64,000 nucleotides of DNA from Ananas comosus (Eukaryota > Streptophyta > Magnoliopsida > Poales > Bromeliaceae), in the NCBI RefSeq assembly GCF_001540865.1, contig NC_033629.1, positions 8,891,523-8,955,522 of the forward strand, read 5' to 3'. Shown here piece by piece: positions 36,099-47,500 of this stretch. Every line of letters starts with the position of its first letter. Positions within the stretch are counted from its first letter, which is position 1. A program made the translations under genes and the position numbers. A model generated the notes under the pieces. It worked only from the letters and a program-made list of their open reading frames with translations. It was not told the origin of the DNA and made no database searches.

Positions 36099-36360
36099 AC
36101 GCTCCAATAGTCCTATATCGGATGGGATACTGATTTCGATCAATTTATATGAGACCTACACGCTAATAATAATAACTGGGTTTACGCATTTTGGGCCAGT
36201 TGTTTGGGCCCAATGAGTAATTATTGCTAACGGGTCGGATCGTTGCATTTGGTATCAGAGACAAATACCAGCCGGAAGTGTGAGAGCTATAATGTCGCAA
36301 TAGTCCCACATCGGATGGGATACTGATTCTGATCAGTTTATAGCAGGTCGGATCGTTTCA
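36099..36360 (+). mobile_element. TRIM-like element in duplicated copy B
   Basis: Essentially identical to 3275-3536: terminal segments 36099-36247 and 36293-36360, with TTTGGTATCAGAG (PBS) from 36248. It was carried by the segment duplication, not inserted independently. Confidence 0.65.
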
Positions 36361-36832
36361 TAATTATTTGGTCACGATCGGAGGAGGATCGAAAACTAAG
36401 TAAAGCTCAAATGAGCTAATTTTGACTTATTTTCATCAAATTTGAAAGTAAGTAGTGTTTAGGGACTTAGTTGCAAAAGGGTAAAAAGAGAAAGGAATCT
36501 GAAGCCAACCTCTCTTGGGGATATTATTATATGAAAAGAATCATTTCATAAAATAATTTACTTTAATTTATTTTAATTTAAGAAGAGAATGAGTTTGGCA
36601 CTGAGAATATATATCTTTTGAGCATGAACACTAATAAAATTCTTTTTGAGAAAAGATGTTAGCACTAAGAGTAGAATCCATTTGTAGGCTTTTTGGGCTC
36701 CAATGGGAAAAGAATTATCTCATGAGATAATTTAATTTAATTTAATTTAATTTAATTTAATTTAATTGAAGAAGAGATTGAAATTAATAGCACTAAGATT
36801 AGAATTGATTCGTAGATTTTTTTTTTTTTTTT

Positions 36833-36964
36833 CCTTATGAATATCACATACCAAGAAGAGTCGGTTATAGGGTTAGGTCTGACCCTGTTGTCGTGTTCTC
36901 GGCGAAATTGATGAGTTTCTTGAGGTGACTACTGGCGTGCGATCAAAAAATTAGGAGACTAGGT
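36833..36964 (+). promoter_or_regulatory. TATA plus leader-exon cassette, copy 2
   Basis: The counterpart of 3989-4119 with a decayed TATA (CTTATGAATATC) and a conserved leader ending GACTAG|GTAAG, donor GT at 36963-36964. It differs from copy 1 at many positions although the sequence just upstream is nearly identical. Confidence 0.3.
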
Positions 36965-38661
36965 AAGTTGTTTTCTTTTTCTTCTTCTTCTCAATCCTCT
37001 CGTCCAAATTTTAAAATTAAAAATTATAATATAAGTTTAAATTTTATAAATTTAAATTTTAAAATTTAAATAAAATTAAAAATTAAAAAAATTTAAAATT
37101 TAAAATTTAATAAAATATTAAAATTTATAATTTATAATTTAAAATAATAATAAATTAAAATTTGAATTTGGATTTAGAATTTGAATCCAATAATGAAGTT
37201 TTTAGCTTTCCTGAGGTTGAAATGAATTGTTTTATTTTTCTCTATTTTTTTAGAGTATAGTTTAACTATACTAAAGTTCTTAGGCTAGTAAAGTATTTTA
37301 TATAAGGAATAATTTTTTCAATAACTTTCTGAAAGACCGAAATTTCATAAATAACCCTCTAAGCTAAAAAATATCATTAATATCCCTCTTAAAATAAAAA
37401 ATATTCATAGACATCTTTTAGATTAACTTTTCATAAAAAAGTCATCCAATATTTTGTAAATATCAATTTTACCCCTAGCACGAATTTAACCATAATAATT
37501 TTAATTTCAAAAATCGATATTCGATATTCAAAATTTAAAATTTTAAAACTCAATTTAAAATTTAAAATTTAAAAATCTAAATTTAAAATTGAAGTTTTTA
37601 AATTTAAATTTTAAATTTTAAATTTAAATTTAGATTTTAAAATTTTAAAATTTTAAACCTAGGCTTAAATTTTGAAATTTAAAATTTAATACTTAGGTTA
37701 AATTTTGAAATTTATAATTTAATTTTAATTTTAATTTTAATTTTTTAATTTAAAAATTTATGTTGAAATTTAAAATTTAAAATTTTGAAATTTAAAGTTT
37801 AAAATTTGAGTTCATCTTGCAGGTGAGGGATCCCAAGAATGGTAAATTTTTTTTCCTTTGGTTGGAGTTAATTGTTATTGTACTTTATTTTTTTTGCGTA
37901 GTATAATCAAACTATACTCTGAAAAATTGGTGCTCTTTTGTATCTGCTAAATGCTTCATAATATAATATTTTTAATGAATAGTATAATTTTACTATGCTA
38001 TGTTATTAGAGGTATCCAAATGGCCTTATACTTTTATAGCGAAAATGAAATTTATATTCTGCCCCACTATAAATTAAACTATATCTCTAATAACGTAGTA
38101 TAGTTAAATTATACTGTAACAATAGAAATATTATACTGTGAAGCATTTGATAGACAAAAGAGCACCAGTTTTTCAAAGTATAGTTTAACTAACAATGAAT
38201 TCCAACCAAAGAAAAAAAAATTTTCACCAGGGATACCTCACTCACTTGCAAGACGAACTCAAATTTGCCTAAGTATTAAATTTAAAATTTCAAAACTTAA
38301 ATCTAGATTTTAAATTTTAAAAATCTAAATTTCTGTGATCCTAATAGCACACAAATCCTTCTATTTTCATTCATAATAATATGGTTAAACAACAGTCCGT
38401 ATTTATCTACTTGACACATGTACCTTTTATGTAATATACAAACATAATAAAATTATTATTATTTGGGCCTGTTACGGAGGAGAGTTGTTTCCGAAACTGC
38501 CCGTAAAAGGTGCCGTAAAAAGAGAGCCCGTCAGGGGCAATTGGGGAAAGGGAATAATATCTCGTGAGATAATCAAATTTAATTTAATTTAATTTTAATT
38601 TAATTTAAAGAAGAAATATTAAAATTAGCAGAAAAACGAGAATGGATTTGCAGAGTTGGTC

Positions 38662-38793
38662 CTTATAAATAAACCACGCTGACAAGGATCGGTGGTGGTG
38701 GTGGTGGTGCTGGATCCCGTCATCTTCTCATGACAAGCGTCGTCGATCAAGCTGGGAACTTTCTCGGACTACTAAGTGGTCGGGAGAAAAGGT
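38662..38793 (+). promoter_or_regulatory. TATA plus leader-exon cassette, copy 3
   Basis: CCTTATAAATAA at about 38661-38671 precedes a roughly 120-bp GC-richer leader with a GGT trinucleotide run, ending GAAAAG|GTAAGG with donor GT at 38792-38793. The upstream AATTTAATTTAA repeat unit is shared with the other cassettes. Confidence 0.35.
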
Positions 38794-39189
38794 AAGGTGA
38801 GTTTTTATTTTTTTATTTATTTATTTTTAATATTTTTTGTTTATTCTTCTTCATTCTCTTCTCCAAATTTAAAATTTTCAAAAATAAAATCATTTTTTTT
38901 TAAAATTTAAATTTAAAATCTAAATTTTAATTTTAAATTTTAAATTTTAAAATTTCAAATAAAAATTTTAGGATTTGAATCCAATAATAAAGCTTTCTAA
39001 AGATATATATCTAGAGGATGGAGTGAATTATTGTTTTACTTTATTTTTGGAGCTATCTATACAATAATAATATTTATTATTAATTATTAATTATTTATTG
39101 GTCACGATGGTGGGATTGGAGCGAACTAAATGTATGATGGAAATAATTAAGCCTGAGTTGGACTCTCAAATGAAAACGAAGGAGAGAAA

Positions 39190-39605
39190 TCTGAAGAACT
39201 TTTTGGAGACTCAATAGGAAAAGCATTATTTCATGAAAAATTTTAATTCAATTTAATTTAATTTAAGAAGAGATTGAGATCAGCACTAAAATTACAATTG
39301 ATTTGTATGCTTTTTGGGATCCAATAGGACAAGAATTATTTCATAAAATAATTTATTTTAATTTAAGAAGAGACTGAGTTTAGCACTAAGATTCTTTTTT
39401 TTTTTTCCGTTTCCTGAGAGAACCCTAAGATTTTCTTCTTTTTTATTTTAATAAAAGAGATTTGCACTAAGATTAGAATTGATTAGTAGGCTTTTTGGGG
39501 ATCCTATAGAAAAGGGTTATCTCATGAGATAATCTAATTTAGTTTAATTTAAGAAGAGATTTAAATCAGCACCAAGATTGAAATTGATTTGTACATTTGG
39601 TTCCA
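39190..39605. repeat. Degenerate tandem repeat units of about 110-150 bp
   Basis: Three successive units begin near 39205, 39312 and 39490. Each reads roughly GGATCCAATAGGAAAAG, ATTATCTCATGAGATAAT, a TTTAATTTAA run, AAGAAGAGATTGAG, then GCACTAAGATTAGAATTGATT. Further units lie at 3700-3985, 36530-36830 and 38560-38640. The order is constant, so this is a dispersed tandem array and not general AT richness. Confidence 0.6.
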
Positions 39606-39719
39606 ATAAATATCCCACATAGAAAAGGTAAGTTATGTGGTTGGGTCCAGCTATCTTGTCTGTGTCCTATCTAAAGTTGGCAACTATCAATATGGAATCG
39701 AAAGATTAGGAGAGAAGGT
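39604..39719 (+). promoter_or_regulatory. TATA plus leader-exon cassette, copy 4
   Basis: CAATAAATATCCC at 39604-39615 takes the TATA position. The leader shares GGTTGGGTCCAGCTATCTTGTC-like and GAAAGATTAGGAGA sequence with copies 1 and 2, and ends GAGAAG|GTAC with donor GT at 39718-39719. It is the most decayed copy. Confidence 0.25.
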
Positions 39720-41080
39720 ACAAGTTTCGCATTGAACATTGGTGGTTAGACTCCCCGTCGTTTGCATCCACAGTCTAACCTCTTTCATACCGTACCACCG
39801 TCGTACTTCCTCCGATGCAATCATCAAGGTAGTGGATTGTGAATCCACCACACGCGGATGCAATCATCTAGGTGATTTTCTTTCTTTTCATCTTCTTCTT
39901 TCTTCTCTGTCCTTTCTTCTTTTTTTTCTGTTTTTTTTTTAAGTCTTCTTGTCTAGTGCCGCGCGCTGCACCTGCAACTAGGTGCACAAACCGCGGTGGT
40001 CATGTACATGGTCGATCATGTATAGGGTTTAGAGCTTCAATATTTTTTTTAATGATTGATGGGAGAAAGAAGATGAGTGTTTGGAGCAGACTCGGTTTCA
40101 TAACTTATTTAAACTTGGTTGAGAGGAGATTGCATTAAGTTCATAAATGCTTCGGCCCGCTCAACTGTATTTTACTTATTAGCGTTAAATGGATCTCAGT
40201 ATTAAATGGGCCCTTATTCCTTATCCAAAACTTCTGCGTATGACTTTGGGCACTTTGGGCTTGGCTAAATTAGTGAAGCCAAACTTGAATAGAAAAAGCT
40301 TTGGGCCTTGGTTGTAATTTGAGCATGAACCATTGAGCTGGCTTTCTGTTGGAACTTAGTTTTGAGGTAGTTCAATGACATGGTGGGTGGATGTAGCTTG
40401 CTAGAAACTAGATTTTTATTTCAGAATGGTTTAGAGATCGAATCTTAATATAGCTGTAACTTTTGAAAAATTCTATCGGTACACCCTATACGGGATGATA
40501 ATCATCTTAGTCCATAACCTAGGATGAACATATACCTAGTTTTTGAATGTACAAATAGTACTGCTCGCTATTTTTTCGTTATTCTGAGAATAGCGGTAAT
40601 CTAAGTGTCTCTTGATTCATTTTGCAAGTTTAAATCAGATGTAAACTCCATTGGCCTAAAGTCTACTCCGATTGAGTGCAGAATTTTGATAACTAATTTA
40701 ATTAAAAATTAAACAGAAATTAATTATAAATTTTTAGAAGATCAAGAGAACTTTATACATAAGCCATAAGGAAACTTCTAGATGCATTAAAAATAAGCAA
40801 ACTAGTTATTTGTATGCAATGAAATGATTGTTTGTTAGTTGATTTTTTTTTTTTATTTTGCACGTGGTATTTCCATGGACGTTGGAATCTGACAAGTGGA
40901 TGATAGAGTCTGATACGGGGCGTTGAAGTTTTATTGTAGTGGCTTAGGAGCCAAGTATTTAGTTACGTTGGAGTTGAGTATTTGTTTCGGTTGGATCCAA
41001 ATAAATTTGCCGATAAATAGTTAGATGATATCTATAACATTTTGAAAAACACCCAACTCTTATTTATCTGTTGAGTCCAA
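39720..41080. other. Intergenic region without a recognised gene
   Basis: Open frames at 39739-39942 and 39872-40138 consist largely of Phe/Leu/Ser from a CT-rich tract and show no domain. The segment 40140-41080 has fragments resembling decayed LTR-type sequence but no identifiable boundary. Confidence 0.5.
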
Positions 41081-41315
41081 CTACTATACTCTTATAAGTA
41101 TAGGTCTTTTGTATTCATAAGTTTTCGGCTTTTAGATCTGCCCTTTTAATTATTTTCATCCGTTAGATCATACTATTCAACCAACCATCCACTAAATCCT
41201 AAAGAACCACTATCATCCTAACCAGAAACTATTATTATCGTAACCGCACATCCTTTTATTCAATGGTCGAAAATTTATGAGTACAAAAGGCTCTATACTC
41301 ATAAGAGTATAGTAG
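41081..41315. mobile_element. MITE with about 48-bp terminal inverted repeats
   Basis: The left end CTACTATACTCTTATAAGTA runs to about 41129 and is inverted at 41267-41315 (ending TAAGAGTATAGTAG). Both inner arms carry the TTTTGTA-TCATAA phrase. There is no coding capacity. I could not identify an unambiguous target duplication. Confidence 0.7.
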
Positions 41316-41322
41316 CCTTAGC

Positions 41323-42040
41323 CTTATCTATTTGTTTATTCTTTTGAGTGCTTAGTTCTTCAATGATGCGGCCTGTTATTATCTTTTGAGTCCTGACGAT
41401 TTGAACTGGGGCATGACAAAGGCTTAAAATTAGTATTTGTCTTGGGTGTGGGAGATATCTATATTTCAATTGGCCTGTTATTTTATTTTGGGCTTGAACA
41501 ATTAGGTCAGGGGCATGACAAGGCTCTCATCTCAAAGCATCATTTGCAAAAGTGGGATTATGAAAATTTCAATTCAATTTATTTAACACAAAATTTAAAA
41601 CTTAAAATCAAGAATTTGGAAAGCAAATGCAAATTTTGAATCTCATTTTACTTTTTAAATTTAAATTTTAAAATCAAATTGAGATTTGAATTCTCATTTG
41701 AAATTTGAAATTCAAATTCAATTGAATTCAACTAAAATTTTCAAATTTTTAAATGAAAATTTAGGTCTAAACTCAACTTTGGAATTCAAAATGATTTTGA
41801 ATTCAATTGACATTCTGAATTCAAATTCAAACAAACTCAAAATTTAATTTTAAATTTTAAATTTTAAATTTCAATATCAAATTTCAATTCAAATGCTGCT
41901 ATAGACCTCTTGAGATGGGAGACCCTGCCATGTACCAAGCAGATTGGTTAGTCTCAAATGAAATAGTTTCAAATTGAATCTCATACGATTTCTATTTGGG
42001 TTCGACGCCCCACTAAGTTTAATTAGACCAACAACATTAT
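41323..42040. other. Intergenic, AAATTT-rich low-complexity DNA
   Basis: It contains GGGGCATGACA twice (near 41410 and 41512), reminiscent of decayed LTR ends, and an AATTC/AAATTT-rich stretch from 41560 to 41900. No gene is seen. Confidence 0.4.
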
Positions 42041-42187
42041 CAATATATATATATATATATATACATAGTGTACTTATACGTACGGTAGCGGGTATAGTAT
42101 TAGTAGTACGGTATATATATATATATATATATTAGTATAGATATATATAGATAGAGAGAGATGAGAGAGAGAGAGAGAGGGAGAGAG
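42041..42187. repeat. Compound AT and GA microsatellite
   Basis: (TA)n runs at about 42043-42062 and 42110-42131 are followed by a GATA/GAGA run to 42187, abutting the foldback element that starts at 42188. Confidence 0.85.
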
Positions 42188-42728
42188 TTGAGCTAGAATA
42201 CTATCGGTAGTAAACGAGCCGTTTTACTACCAATTTGGTTTCGATGATAGAGCTTCCAAATTGACGATCGGGCTCCGTTTAAATATGATCTAAACACATT
42301 TAAACTACCAGAAATCAATTTCACGCACTTTCGATATTGTTCTTTTATCCATCAAGTGAACAGAAAAATGAATGGCTTGAAAATGAATACTCTAAAAAAT
42401 GATGATAGGAGTTTTGTAATACAAGATCAAGAGTTATAGATCTTGTTTTAAATAGTTTAAAGAATTTTCTAAAACAAAAATTTCAATTGATATTGGATAT
42501 CTTTACGCTGTTAAACGAGAAAACGCCTCTTATCGACTATTTAAAATTACAAATTTTGAAAACTTTGATCTTAGGCAATGATGTTGAAAAGATTGAATTT
42601 GATTTCTAAACACTTCAAGTGGTATAGATCATATTCAACGGAGCCGATCGTCATATTTGGAAGTTCTATCATCGAAAACAAATCGGTAGTAAAACGGCTC
42701 GTTTACTACCGATAGTATTCTAGCTCAA
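42188..42728. mobile_element. Foldback/MITE element 1 (541 bp)
   Basis: TTGAGCTAGAATACTATCGG at the left end is inverted at the right end (to 42728). The arms remain complementary for at least 100 bp (for example TCGGTAGTAAA with TTTACTACCGA), and more weakly further inwards. It has no open frame of note. It shares the inner phrase CGGAGCCGATCG and nearly the same length with the neighbour at 42798-43344, so both are one family. Confidence 0.8.
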
Positions 42729-42797
42729 TCTTTTTTTATATTTTATATATATATATTATATATATATAATATATATATAATATAGTTATATATATAG

Positions 42798-43344
42798 AGT
42801 GAGGCTACTATGCTATCGTGAAGCAGCACGGATGTCTTCCGTGCTTTCCAGCTCGTTTTCGATGTTGCGACTTCGAATTGTTGATCGGCTCCGTTAAACT
42901 TTGATCTAGAGTATTTGACAGTACCTAGAAAATAAATTTATGATTTTACGATATCATTTGCCTAGTGAACGAAGGGGCTCAAAATCAACGGCTGAAAATA
43001 AAAATCTTACAAATGTAATAATATGACATTAAAATTTTAAATCAAATATATTGATCTTATTTTATATAGTATAAAGAATTTTCTATCAAAATTCACGTGA
43101 TTTGGATATTTCTACACCGGTTAAACTGCAAACGGCTCACTACGGCCATTGAAATTTGTTGATTTTGAGCCTATTCGATCACTAGGCAAATTATATCGAA
43201 AAATAATAAAATTTATTTTCTAGGTACTCCAAATACTCTAGATCAAGTTTAACGGAGCCGATCGACGATTCGAAAGTCGCAACATCGAGAACGAGCTGGA
43301 GAGCACGGAAGCTCCGTGCTTGCCATAGGCATAGTAGCCTCACT
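42798..43344. mobile_element. Foldback/MITE element 2 (547 bp)
   Basis: AGTGAGGCTACTATGC at 42798 is inverted at 43329-43344. The arms are long: the GTACCTAGAAAATAAATTT and GCCTAGTGAACGA phrases of the left half reappear inverted in the right half, so most of the element can fold on itself. No coding capacity. Confidence 0.85.
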
Positions 43345-43345
43345 G

Positions 43346-43940
43346 TATAGTATCATAGTATATAAGTATATATATATATATATATATATATAAACATAAT
43401 TTTACTATAATAATACTAAACAAAAATAATGGTGCTTAATTTGTAGAAATATTAATTAAATATAAAAATTAAATAAACAAAATAATTTTAAATTCAATAA
43501 TGAAATAAACAAAATAATTTAAAAGTCAATATGAAAATTTCAAAACTACTTCTTTCTTAAATGTTTGAAAACTAAAATTTAAAATTTTCCTGAATAAGAG
43601 AGAAAATAAGTGTTGAGTTTATTACAGGTAAGAAAGAAAAATGCAAAGGATGATTTAATTTTTTCTAATTTATTAAGTTATAGAATTTGTTAAAATTAAC
43701 GGGTAAATTAGTTATTAGTAAGGAATTAACCTAGTTTTATTTTGTATAAAGTAATTTAAACTATTGAGTTTGATAGAATTATTAGTAAAGTTTGACAAAA
43801 TTTCTAATTTATTTGCTAAAGTTACTCAATTCCAAATTTTCAAAATTTGAGGCGTCTCAAATAAAAAAATATAGCTTCGGGAGCTACATTGCAGTGGCCA
43901 TACATTTTTACCAAAGAAATATAAGATTGATTCTTCTTCT
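43346..43940. other. AT-rich DNA upstream of the fluoride exporter gene
   Basis: A (TA)n run at about 43368-43393 is followed by AT-rich sequence. There are no coding features. It likely contains the distal promoter of the gene starting near 43975. Confidence 0.4.
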
Positions 43941-43943
43941 TTC

Positions 43944-43952
43944 TATATATAG
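43944..43952 (+). promoter_or_regulatory. Probable TATA box of the fluoride exporter gene
   Basis: TATATATAG at 43944-43952 follows a TTCTTCTTCTTTC pyrimidine run and precedes an A/C-containing stretch typical of a start site near 43975. The coding ATG at 44515 is preceded by TACTTTTGCAG (3' splice site ending 44511), so the leader probably contains an intron between about 44000 and 44511. The 5' donor is not certain. Confidence 0.4.
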
Positions 43953-44514
43953 CTGCTTCAGATTTAAACACAAGATCTCTCTCATATTTGTGTGCACCAA
44001 ATTGCCCTTTTACCTCACTATTTTTTAATTTACATTTTACTCTTTTTTTCGCCTTTTTAATGGCTTTGGATTGAAACTTTAAATTTTTCTCTTTTTTTTT
44101 TTTTTGGGTTCTTCCTAGGAACATAAAATTTTAGCCATAAAAGAGAGAAGATTATTGTTGTCACCGGCCATATCCCCTTATTATTATTCTAAGATTTCAT
44201 AGTGTAATCAATCTATGCTTTTGACTGTGGCTCTTTGTCATCATTTTACATTTTGTTTCTTACAAAGATGAATTCTTGTTTATCTTAGTTTAATGAATGA
44301 AATCTTTATATCTCAAGATAAATAAATCAATTAAAATGTTTGATTTTATAGCAAATTTAAGTTGCACTCATTCTTTTTGGTCTTGTGAGTCACTATTTGA
44401 TTGTAATCATAAGATCATCCTCTTTTACAATTTTTGCATTATTTGGATTATTTAGTTAACAAATCCATCTGACCAGTCTCAAATTTTCCATTTTTTTCCC
44501 TACTTTTGCAGATT

Positions 44515-47500
44515 ATGGATCCACATCATACTATAGAGGGTGTTGATGATCTTTCTTGCTTGAAATCTCTTAGTATCTCTTTGCAGTTCGATTCACTGAC
44601 TATGAGGGATTACGCCAGGAGCTTATCAATGGAAGGAAGAGCTCAAAACACTGGAGATAATACAGCAGTACGAGAAAATTCACTAATTAGAACAAACAAC
44701 TCAAACTCTAGTTCTCTGAGGAAGGATTCAATAAGTTTTCCTCGTGATACGGGCGATCGATTACTGAATTTAATTAGTCTTTCGCATGAGATAGCAGATG
44801 AGATACTTGGCAATGTTGATAGCTCGATTGTAGCTCGAGTAGGAGATAGCGGGGATCGATTGGTGGTGAAAGATGATGAGGTTGAGGACAATGGAAGCCC
44901 AAATTTCATTGTGGGTGGTGAGAATAAAAGTTTTGAAATGGGAGTTGGACCGGTTACTGATGATTCTTTGGTTCTAAATCATGTGGCAAAGTCTAATGAT
45001 ATGAATTATGCATCGCCCATCTCGCCATTGACGGTGGAGATTGTTTCCTCCCTCCCAAATGGTTCCACTTTAGCATCAGTAGACAAGAATCAAGCAGTTC
45101 TTATCAAAACATCGTCGATTAAGGTACGTGTCATGAGTTATTCCTTTCTACGACCAAAAGTCTAATGTGATTATGTGAAGGGTTTGGTAAGGCCATGTAA
45201 ATCTTTGTAGTTATTTGAGGAAGCAGTTGCAGCTTCTTATAACAGCAAAAGCAGCTTCGAAGTGGAGTTGTTTCTTTAGGCACAAAATTTCATGTCATCG
45301 TTTTGATGTAGCAAAAGTTTTCAAATTTTTTTATTTGTCAAATACTTGGCTTCTACTTCTGTAAGGAAGCTACTTGAAAACTTTGGCTAAGAACACACAA
45401 AGAGTAGTATTATTTCAAAGTCTACTTATATTTTTGCAGTCAAATAACATCATGTCCTTATATATAATACTAATACTTAATATTTGTGGGTGACTATGTT
45501 GCTCATATATGTAGCTTAGTTAAAATTAAAACTGCTTTCAAATAATGAGACAGTTTATTAAGTTGTTATTATAATGTTTAATGTATTTATTTTACAGGGT
45601 AAGCAATACAGGATTTTCCAAAGATTGGATTGTTGCAATTACATGATTCACTTAGCTCTATTTGGATTTTTTGGGGTATAGTTCATAACTTCTCCATAAT
45701 AGTTATTATGTGGTATTAGTTGCTGAGTTGACTATGTGGTTTTTCAAAAAAAAATCTTAGTTTCTTAAATTGGCATAGTGTGTTTGAGCCAAATTTATTG
45801 GATGAATCATCTTTCTTATCATGGTGCTTGCATTGTGTGTTGATAATACTAAAGCTAATATATCATATGTTTATTAATTTCATTAAATTTTACTAGCTCT
45901 TTGTGCATTTCTGTTTAAGCGATTCTCAATTTTAATGACTAATGCATTAACATTTATATAAAACAATCTATGCCTATTAGTTGTTTCACCTAGTTTGCAA
46001 CGGAAACATCAAATGATGATGTTACTGTAGCTTTTATTTTATATTTTATTAGGACTCATTTGATATGTTTCGTAGTTAAGAATATCTTTAAAAAATTCCT
46101 AAAGATTACCTATATACATTTAGTATCTATAAACTTTCAAACATAATCTTATATTTCTAGTCACTCTTTAAGATATCATCATGATTTTTACCACAAAAAT
46201 AAAGGGAAAAAATGAATACTAATTCAGCTTAAGAAATCATTGAATATTCAATCATCATCTTAACTCTCCTTTGGTGATATCTCACATATTCAAGTGAACT
46301 TCTACAAATATGTGCACACTCTAGATCAAATTGTAGTGAGAAAATTGAAAGATTTAGAAATCGTATTTATATATTCCTTCATGAACCAAGAGGGATTGAT
46401 TCTACTTTGTTGTTTCAAATTCATATTCTAATTAATGCAGTCATTTCGCAATAGATATTAGAGAGAACGAAGTATGAAGTCTTTTTGTTTCTTTTACTCA
46501 AACTTTTAGTGAAAATAAATTATACAATTATTCAAGGAAATCTAAGTGTTTTTTTTACTTTATATTTTCGATAGTCATACATGGGACTTGCCTTTTGATT
46601 CTCACTCATTTCTAAGATCTATTTAGTAGCCAAATTTTCAATCGTTCATACATGTTTGTTATATCTGCAATATCCAACATAAGAAAAAAAATAATATAAA
46701 AAATCTCCCTGAATTTATTAGTTAATATGGTCAATCAAACACAAATTGAAAAATGCAAAAGCCCTAACACCTGAACGGAATATACATACTAACATTCTAA
46801 AGTAGATCTCGTATTTTAGCAAACTTATTTTCTTGTCTTTTTTTGGATGAGAATAAGGATTAGAAATGACACTAAAAAGTGCTTTTGTACTAATTGTTTT
46901 TCCTACTATCTAGCATTAATTTGAAGTTATTTTCTTTCTCATGAAGTTTGTACACAGGATAGACATAATCTTGATATGTACATCATATATAGAAAGATTC
47001 AAGCATGGATATAATTTTCATTATATGTTATGCCTATATGCACATGCATGCAACAAATTCATAATTGTAAGCTTATTACCAGGTACTTACACGGTACTCA
47101 CTAGGAAAGCTCTTTGGGCCAAGTGATCTCGCACTAACCTCCGATGATTCCCTACTATACCTTGATCTACCAGCAAATATAGTATGTCTTTACCCATATC
47201 ACCTAATATAAAATATACACATTTATTTTTCACTATATAGTTATAAAAAATTATTTGTTTGCTTTGTACCAGCTAGGTTGCTTCCTTATCGGCTGGTTTG
47301 GGATTGTTTTCAAGACTGATATACGCCAAATATCTGATCATTTAGTAGTTGGCTTGACTACTGGATACTTGGGAAGTCTAACTACCTTTAGTGGGTGGAA
47401 TCAGAAAATGCTTGATTTGTCTGCCAATGGCCATTGGTTATTTGCTTTTGCTGGCGTCATACTAGGTAAGTTGTCACTATTTTTTAGAGTAATTTATTTT

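Larger units (their letters stand above)
35658..38410. repeat. Duplicated segment, copy B, right part
   Basis: It continues copy B after element 4 and corresponds to 2820-4561 and then 23425-23675 of copy A. It contains long AAATTT/TTTAAA tracts, a TRIM (36099-36360), a leader cassette (36833) and 860 bp (37338-38190) absent from copy A. There is no coding sequence. Confidence 0.9.

Noticed and set aside
39872..40138. 88-residue frame starting with a Phe-rich hydrophobic run
   Set aside because: The apparent signal peptide is a pyrimidine tract; the rest has no similarity I recognise and no gene context.
43840..44124. 94-residue Lys-rich minus-strand frame
   Set aside because: It overlaps the presumed promoter and leader of the fluoride exporter gene and arises from poly-T tracts.
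47083..47126. End of the 61-residue frame 46941-47126 as coding
   Set aside because: The true exon 3 uses another frame from 47083, which continues the CrcB domain across both splice sites.
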